Below are positions 59,727 to 64,000 of a stretch of DNA of 64,000 bases, piece after piece; the stretch's first letter is position 1; every line of letters begins with the position of its first letter. The translations under genes and the position numbers were made by a program. A model generated the notes under the pieces. That model did no database searches and was not told where the DNA came from. It was given only the letters and a program-made list of their open reading frames with translations. Source of the stretch: Deinococcus peraridilitoris DSM 19664 (GTDB lineage Bacteria; Deinococcota; Deinococci; Deinococcales; Deinococcaceae); the NCBI RefSeq assembly GCF_000317835.1, contig NC_019793.1:2732501-2796500 (forward strand), read 5' to 3'.

Positions 59727-60101
59727 TCAGCGCCGCAGGTAGCTGTCGCTGCCGTTCAGCCAGTCCTGCCGGGGCGGGCTGAACACGTCGAGCCCGCTGA
59801 AGTCCTCCAGCACCTCGGCGCGGTGGGGAAGACCGCCGGGAATGACCAGCACGTCGCCGGCGCGCAGGATGAACTCCTGTTCCTCGTTTTCGCCCAGCAC
59901 CAGTTTGATGGCGCCCGAAAAGGCCATGGAAAGCTGCTCGTTGTCGTGTACGTGCCTGGGTACGATGCAGCCGGCCTTGAGTTCGAGCTGGGCGAGCATG
60001 ACCTTTTCACCCGAGATCAGCTGGCGTGCGAACTGCTCGTTGACCTGCTCGCGCGCGACGTCGTTCCAGGAATACACGGTGGCCTTGACTTGGTTTGTCA
60101 T
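59727..60101 (-). CDS. cupin-domain protein
   Basis: 124 residues from ATG 60101; TACGGT lies 6 nt upstream, so GTG 60107 is unlikely. Motif 1 GCIVPRHVHDNEQLSMAFSGAIKL and motif 2 GDVLVIPGGLPHRAEV supply His/Glu metal ligands. The arrangement fits small sensory or enzymatic cupins. Convergent with the XPB-partner gene, three bases between stops. Divergent from the GntR regulator of the proline operon. Function unknown. Confidence 0.8.
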   Translation of the reverse strand: MTNQVKATVYSWNDVAREQVNEQFARQLISGEKVMLAQLELKAGCIVPRHVHDNEQLSMAFSGAIKLVLGENEEQEFILRAGDVLVIPGGLPHRAEVLEDFSGLDVFSPPRQDWLNGSDSYLRR

Positions 60102-60217
60102 GCTCACACCGTATCACTCCAGATGAGGGCGGAATTTACCGAACTGCCCGTATCAGGGAAGTAGTGTGGCAGCCCGCACCGGGGAGAAGGGTGAATGGGC
60201 CGCGAGACAAGGGCCGG

Positions 60218-60245
60218 TTGTGAAACTCAGGATTTTGTATACAAT
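60218..60245 (+). promoter_or_regulatory. promoter with overlapping GntR-type operator
   Basis: TTGTGA (60218-60223), 16-nt spacer, TACAAT (60240-60245). The palindrome TTGTATACAA (60235-60244) covers the -10 box and matches the operator type of FadR/FCD-family GntR regulators, so the downstream regulator probably represses itself and the operon. ATG 60253 follows 7 nt after the box. Confidence 0.7.
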
Positions 60246-60252
60246 ATCCATG

Positions 60253-60921
60253 ATGTTCGAGCGTCCGACCCTGGTGCGTGACGAGGTATACCAGCACCTC
60301 CGAAGCGCCATTCTGCAAGGCGAATTCTCACCGGGCGAGAAGCTCGGTGAAGCCGAGCTGGTCGCGCGCCTGGGCGTGTCGCGCACCCCGATTCGTGAGG
60401 CGGTGCAGCGCCTAGTGCAAGAAGGCCTGCTCGAAGCCAGCGCCAACCGTGGGGTGTGGGTCCGGCAGATCGGTGCCCGCGAAGCGCGGGACACCTATGC
60501 GGTGCGCGAGACGCTCGACGGGCTGGCTGCCGAGCTCGCGGCGCTCGAACACCGTGAGGACGACGCGCAGCGCCTGCGGGAGGCTCTGGAGCTGCTCGAC
60601 GACGCCGGCGGCGATTACCGCGAGCAGACCCGGCTCGACCTCGCCTTTCACCGCGAGGTGGTGCGCGCCAGCCACAACGTCGCGCTGGCCGATCTGGCCC
60701 GCTCGCTCGAACAGCGCGTGGCCTTGATCAAGCACCTCACCCGAACCTACAACGCCCATCCCCAGACTTCGCAGCAGCACCACGCCATCCTGAACGCCGT
60801 GCTCGCGCGTGACGCCGCAGGCGCGCAGGCCGCTGCGCGCCTGCACGTCCGCACCTTTGCCGAACTCGCCCTGCGTGATCTGCCATCCACCGAACCTCAC
60901 CCCTCCAAGGAGTCTCCGTGA
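60253..60921 (+). CDS. GntR/FadR-subfamily transcriptional regulator
   Basis: 222 residues from ATG 60253 (leaderless). Winged helix to about residue 70 ([41 protein letters not shown]) and an FCD effector domain ([48 protein letters not shown]) with the Asp/His metal ligands of this family. Its stop overlaps the proline dehydrogenase start (GTGA), so it very likely controls proline catabolism with proline or a related acid as signal. Confidence 0.88.
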   Translation: MFERPTLVRDEVYQHLRSAILQGEFSPGEKLGEAELVARLGVSRTPIREAVQRLVQEGLLEASANRGVWVRQIGAREARDTYAVRETLDGLAAELAALEHREDDAQRLREALELLDDAGGDYREQTRLDLAFHREVVRASHNVALADLARSLEQRVALIKHLTRTYNAHPQTSQQHHAILNAVLARDAAGAQAAARLHVRTFAELALRDLPSTEPHPSKESP

Positions 60922-61853
60922 TCGACCGCATTTACCGAACTGCCGTGCTGAGCGTGGCAGGCAACAAGACCGTCGAAGAACTCGTCCGTACGCGGGGCTG
61001 GAGCATCGCGCAGCGCTTTGTGGCCGGCGACGAACTGGCCGACGCCGTGCGCGCCGTCGAGGAACTGGAGCGCGAAGGCGTGTATGGCATCCTGGATCTG
61101 CTGGGCGAAATGGTGACTTCGGAAGAGGAAGCCAACACCTTCGCCGAGAAGATCCTGGCCATCCTCGATGCGCTGGAAGGCAAACCTTACCCCAAGTACG
61201 TCTCGATCAAGCTTTCACAGATCGGGCAGGACCTGCCTTCGCCGCAGGGTGAGAACCTCGGGATGGTCAATGCCCGCCGCATTCTGGCGCGCGCCCGGCA
61301 GATTGGCGCCTTTGTGCGGCTGGACATGGAAGACCATCCCCGCACCGACCAGACCCTCGCCGAGTTCCGCACGCTGGTGGGGGAATTTGGCGCGCAGACA
61401 GTCGGCACCGTGCTGCAATCCTACCTGTACCGCACAGAGGGTGATCTGGCGAGCCTGGCGGACCTGGCGCCCAACCTGCGCATTGTCAAGGGGGCCTACC
61501 TGGAACCCGAAAGCGTCGCCATGACGAACAAGGTCGATGTGGACGCCGCATACCGCCGGCTGGTCTACGCGCACCTGAAGGCCGGCCACCCCACCGCCAT
61601 CGCCACCCACGACGAGCACATCATCGACGACGTGAAGCGTTTCGTGCTGGCCCACGGTATAGCCCGCAGCCAGTTCGAATTCCAGATGCTCTACGGCATC
61701 CGGCGCGACCTGCAGCGGCAACTCGCCCGTGAAGGCTACACGGTGCGGGCCTATATTCCCTACGGACGCGACTGGTACGCCTACTTCAGCCGCCGTATTG
61801 CCGAGCGCCCGGCGAACGTCATGTTCGTGCTGCGCGGCATGCTGAAAGGCTGA
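60918..61853 (+). CDS. putA: proline dehydrogenase (monofunctional)
   Basis: 311 residues starting at GTG 60918. FAD-dependent TIM barrel: [80 protein letters not shown] and the C-terminal [22 protein letters not shown] that closes the active site. It oxidises proline to pyrroline-5-carboxylate and feeds electrons to the membrane. Stand-alone, as in D. radiodurans and Thermus; the P5C dehydrogenase gene begins at the right edge of the window. Confidence 0.95.
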   Translation: MIDRIYRTAVLSVAGNKTVEELVRTRGWSIAQRFVAGDELADAVRAVEELEREGVYGILDLLGEMVTSEEEANTFAEKILAILDALEGKPYPKYVSIKLSQIGQDLPSPQGENLGMVNARRILARARQIGAFVRLDMEDHPRTDQTLAEFRTLVGEFGAQTVGTVLQSYLYRTEGDLASLADLAPNLRIVKGAYLEPESVAMTNKVDVDAAYRRLVYAHLKAGHPTAIATHDEHIIDDVKRFVLAHGIARSQFEFQMLYGIRRDLQRQLAREGYTVRAYIPYGRDWYAYFSRRIAERPANVMFVLRGMLKG

Positions 61854-61873
61854 ACGACAGAAAGGAAGGCACC

Positions 61874-62188
61874 ATGCTCGAACTTCGCACGCAACACTTC
61901 ACTCTCTACGCGCTGGGAGTCGCCGACGAACCGGAACTCGCGGGCGCCGGCAGTGTCGACGTGCTCGTGGAACTGCAGGGAGGCGAGCGTTTTGCGGGAA
62001 CCGTGCGCACGCTGGGCAGCCTGGACAGCGAACTGACCGCCCAGGCTTTCGTGCCCGTAACGGACTCGCTGATCGTGCGTGACCTCACGGCCCAGGGTCT
62101 GGTGGACGCTGTGGCGGCGCTGCTGGCCGAAGACGCGCTCGATGAAATTTTTCTGGAAGTTCTGGAAGAAATCCAGGTCGAGGTCTGA
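61874..62188 (+). CDS. small acidic protein of the proline operon
   Basis: 104 residues with GAAAGGAAGG upstream of the ATG. Beta strands first (LELRTQHFTLYALG, DVLVELQGGERFAGTVRTLG) and a very acidic C-terminal helix (AALLAEDALDEIFLEVLEE). It has no cysteine and no recognised motif. The Gfo/Idh/MocA gene begins at the base after its stop, indicating coupled translation. Unknown function. Confidence 0.7.
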   Translation: MLELRTQHFTLYALGVADEPELAGAGSVDVLVELQGGERFAGTVRTLGSLDSELTAQAFVPVTDSLIVRDLTAQGLVDAVAALLAEDALDEIFLEVLEEIQVEV

Positions 62189-63478
62189 ATGGCAGCGCCC
62201 GTGGAGATCGTGATGCTCGGTGCGGGAAACCGCGGACACCACGCTTACGGCACGTGGGCGCTCGCGCATCCGCAGCAGATGCGGGTGGTGGCCGTCGCTG
62301 AAAGGGACCCTGTCAAGCGTGCCCGCTTTGCCGCCGCGCACGGCATCGCGCCCGAGTGGCAGTTCGCGGACTGGCGCGAGCTGCTTTCGCGTGACCGGCC
62401 CGCACCGGCCGCCATCATCGCCCTCCCCGACCTGCAGCACGAGGAAAGCGCCCTCGCGGCCCTGGGCGCCGGATACCATTTGCTGCTCGAAAAGCCCATC
62501 GCGTCCACCCTGGCGGGCACCCTGCGGGTCGTGCAGGCGGCGCGAGAAGCGGGCACGCTCCTGATGCTGGGCTACGTGCTGCGCCACACGCCCTTCTTTC
62601 GCGCGGTGCGAGAGGTGGTCCGCTCGGGACGGCTGGGCGAAATCGTGAACGTCGAGTGGCGTGAGAACGTGCACGCCCTGCACTTCGCGCATTCCTACGT
62701 GCGCGGCAACTGGGCCAGGGAAGAGATCGCCAGCCCGATGCTGCTCGCCAAGGCCAGCCACGACCTCGACCTGCTGGGCTGGAGCACCGGCCTGCGGGTG
62801 GCGCGGCTCGCCAGCTTTGGTAATCTCAAGTTCTTCCGGCCCGAATACGCGCCGCCCGGTGCTCCACGGTATTGCCTCGATGGCTGCCCGGCCGCCCAGG
62901 CGTGTCCCTTTTACGCGCCCAAGACCTACCTGACCGGGCACGTCGGTTGGCCGACCAGCGTCATCAGCCCCGACCTCGGCCTCGAAGCGCGTGAAGACGC
63001 CCTGCGCACCGGTCCTTACGGGCGCTGCGTCTTTCAGGCAGGCAACGACGTGGTCGATCATCAGGTCATCAGCCTGGAGTTCGAAGGTGGAGCGAGCGGT
63101 TCGCTGACCGTGCACGGACACTCGGGCGTGGAGGGCCGCACGCTGCGCTTCGACGGGACACGCGCCACGCTGCGCGGCAGCTTCACGGGCGCACGCCAGG
63201 AACTGAACGTGCAGGACCACGACGCCGCGAGTTTTTACGGCGAGTCGCTTCCCGAAACCATTTCCCTGAAGGCCCCGGGTGGCATGGCGGGTGGCGGTCA
63301 CGGTGGAGGAGACAGCGGACTGATGCAGGCCTTTGTCGCGGCCGTGCGTGGCGGTGAGATCGCGCCGCTCGATCTGGAAGTCGACAGTCATCTGCTCGCT
63401 TTTGCCGCAGAGAAAGCGCGCCGGAGCAGGCGGATTGTGGAGTTGGACGAGTTTAAGAACCAATGTGTGGAGGTATAA
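62189..63478 (+). CDS. Gfo/Idh/MocA-family oxidoreductase
   Basis: 429 residues. N-terminal Rossmann fold (VEIVMLGAGNRGHHAYG), IIALPDLQHEESALAAL, LEKPIAST with the family Lys, then an alpha/beta domain (GEIVNVEWRENVHALHF, LAKASHDLDLLGW with catalytic-type His/Asp). A four-Cys insertion between about 230 and 250 (CLDGCPAAQACPF) may bind a metal and is typical of one subgroup. NAD(P)-dependent oxidation of a sugar, inositol or amino-acid derivative. In a proline operon its substrate is unclear. Confidence 0.88.
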   Translation: MAAPVEIVMLGAGNRGHHAYGTWALAHPQQMRVVAVAERDPVKRARFAAAHGIAPEWQFADWRELLSRDRPAPAAIIALPDLQHEESALAALGAGYHLLLEKPIASTLAGTLRVVQAAREAGTLLMLGYVLRHTPFFRAVREVVRSGRLGEIVNVEWRENVHALHFAHSYVRGNWAREEIASPMLLAKASHDLDLLGWSTGLRVARLASFGNLKFFRPEYAPPGAPRYCLDGCPAAQACPFYAPKTYLTGHVGWPTSVISPDLGLEAREDALRTGPYGRCVFQAGNDVVDHQVISLEFEGGASGSLTVHGHSGVEGRTLRFDGTRATLRGSFTGARQELNVQDHDAASFYGESLPETISLKAPGGMAGGGHGGGDSGLMQAFVAAVRGGEIAPLDLEVDSHLLAFAAEKARRSRRIVELDEFKNQCVEV

Positions 63479-63906
63479 TGCAAGACAGTCCAATCCAAGT
63501 GAATGGCTACTGGCTCGCCGAGTTTTTCGGCATGACTGGCTGGCATATTAATGCTGATGATCATCCGTTGAACAAGTTCAATATGGAAAACTTTGTATCT
63601 CGCTTGAAGCTAGTCAATGATTACCTCCAGCCTGCGCTTGATGACTACAGCCCTGCACAAAGGTATGCCGTAAAGGAAACGCTCCGTTATGCTATAAACT
63701 GTTTTACGGCAGAGGAGATCGAGCATTTTATTGGTATGCAGGTACCTGATTTGCAAAGAAAACCTCATGAGTTTCTCGAGAATATATGGATGATAATGTT
63801 TGGAGGAGAGCCGCATGAGTTGGATTGGATCGTCGATTATTATAGAAAAGATGATTATAACGATTCCTTAGATAAGCCTGAATTGAAGTATGGCTACGAT
63901 CGATGA
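63478..63906 (+). CDS. AT-rich orphan protein in the proline operon
   Basis: 142 residues from ATG 63478, sharing one base with the preceding stop (TAATG) and preceded by GGAGG. Contents are visibly AT-rich, with AGA, ATA and TTA codons rare in neighbouring genes. Acidic and aromatic: WLAEFFGMTGWHINADDH, FVSRLKLVNDYLQPAL, FTAEEIEHFIGMQVP, WIVDYYRKDDYND. Size and acidity recall immunity or anti-toxin proteins, but no family is recognised. The composition points to recent transfer. Confidence 0.75.
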   Translation: MQDSPIQVNGYWLAEFFGMTGWHINADDHPLNKFNMENFVSRLKLVNDYLQPALDDYSPAQRYAVKETLRYAINCFTAEEIEHFIGMQVPDLQRKPHEFLENIWMIMFGGEPHELDWIVDYYRKDDYNDSLDKPELKYGYDR

Positions 63907-63944
63907 GTCGAGCAAAGACAAATATTTCAAATCAAGGAGACCTT

Positions 63945-64000
63945 ATGTTGAAACTGCCCCCCTACAAGAACGAACCTTTCACCGACTTCAGCCTGCCCGA
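63945..64000 (+). CDS. 1-pyrroline-5-carboxylate dehydrogenase, N-terminal fragment
   Basis: Only 18 codons are in the window: MLKLPPYKNEPFTDFSLP, with AAGGAGA upstream. The YKNEPFTDF segment is like the start of Deinococcus/Thermus P5C dehydrogenases (xFRNEPxxxF), and the position after proline dehydrogenase fits. This enzyme oxidises glutamate semialdehyde to glutamate. The gene runs off the right edge. Confidence 0.75.
   Translation, partial: MLKLPPYKNEPFTDFSLP

Overview
The window is high-GC bacterial chromosome, very probably from Deinococcus or a close relative. The evidence is the LysW-type alpha-aminoadipate lysine pathway, a bacteriophytochrome with biliverdin-binding Cys near its N-terminus, a stand-alone proline dehydrogenase, a bacterial XPB helicase, and many genes with a TANNNT -10 box only 5-8 nt before the start codon, the leaderless arrangement common in Deinococcus. 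No rRNA, tRNA, CRISPR array or insertion sequence was seen.

Layout: 1-4.5 kb holds the 3' end of mnmE, an exported hydrolase, a sugar-type binding protein and an ABC-2 exporter behind a possible leader-peptide attenuator. 4.5-13 kb has a DUF4384-like exported protein, tryptophan 2,3-dioxygenase, a cysteine-free ArsC-like protein, LysJ, a MocR regulator divergent from a cupin/PNPOx-like pair, a lactonase and an acetyltransferase. 13-15.8 kb is lutABC. 16-23.4 kb holds a frameshifted small gene, a thioesterase plus multidomain histidine kinase, and divergently bphP-response regulator-heme oxygenase, a complete red-light module. 23.5-28.9 kb has a GH13 glucosidase, lysZ, rsgA, a YjjX phosphatase and two DinB-like paralogues.

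28.9-35.7 kb is the core lysine operon (minus strand): lysS, a PhzF-like gene, lysT, a pyrophosphatase-like gene, lysU, a double zinc-ribbon gene, lysW, lysX, lysY. Its LysW has lost all four zinc-binding cysteines, and a separate cysteine-rich double zinc ribbon is encoded immediately upstream. 35.8-49.4 kb carries an aldo/keto reductase, subtilisin-like protease, aldose epimerase, adenine deaminase, two small orphan genes, aceE-aceF, a LysR regulator and an MFS transporter. 49.4-54.9 kb encodes three secreted lipoproteins (kelch, a Gly-Thr-linker protein, a PQQ-type sugar dehydrogenase with PKD).

55-59.7 kb is the most unusual part: a probable small RNA with a 14-nt complement to the 3' end of 16S rRNA and a strong terminator, followed by a leaderless XPB helicase, a small coupled protein and an 806-aa partner that seems to share the helicase's N-terminal domain and ends in a WYL-like domain. 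60.2-64 kb is a proline-catabolism operon (GntR regulator, proline dehydrogenase, small protein, Gfo/Idh/MocA oxidoreductase, an AT-rich orphan gene, start of P5C dehydrogenase).

Functions come from motif recognition and recalled family sequences; no database search was run.
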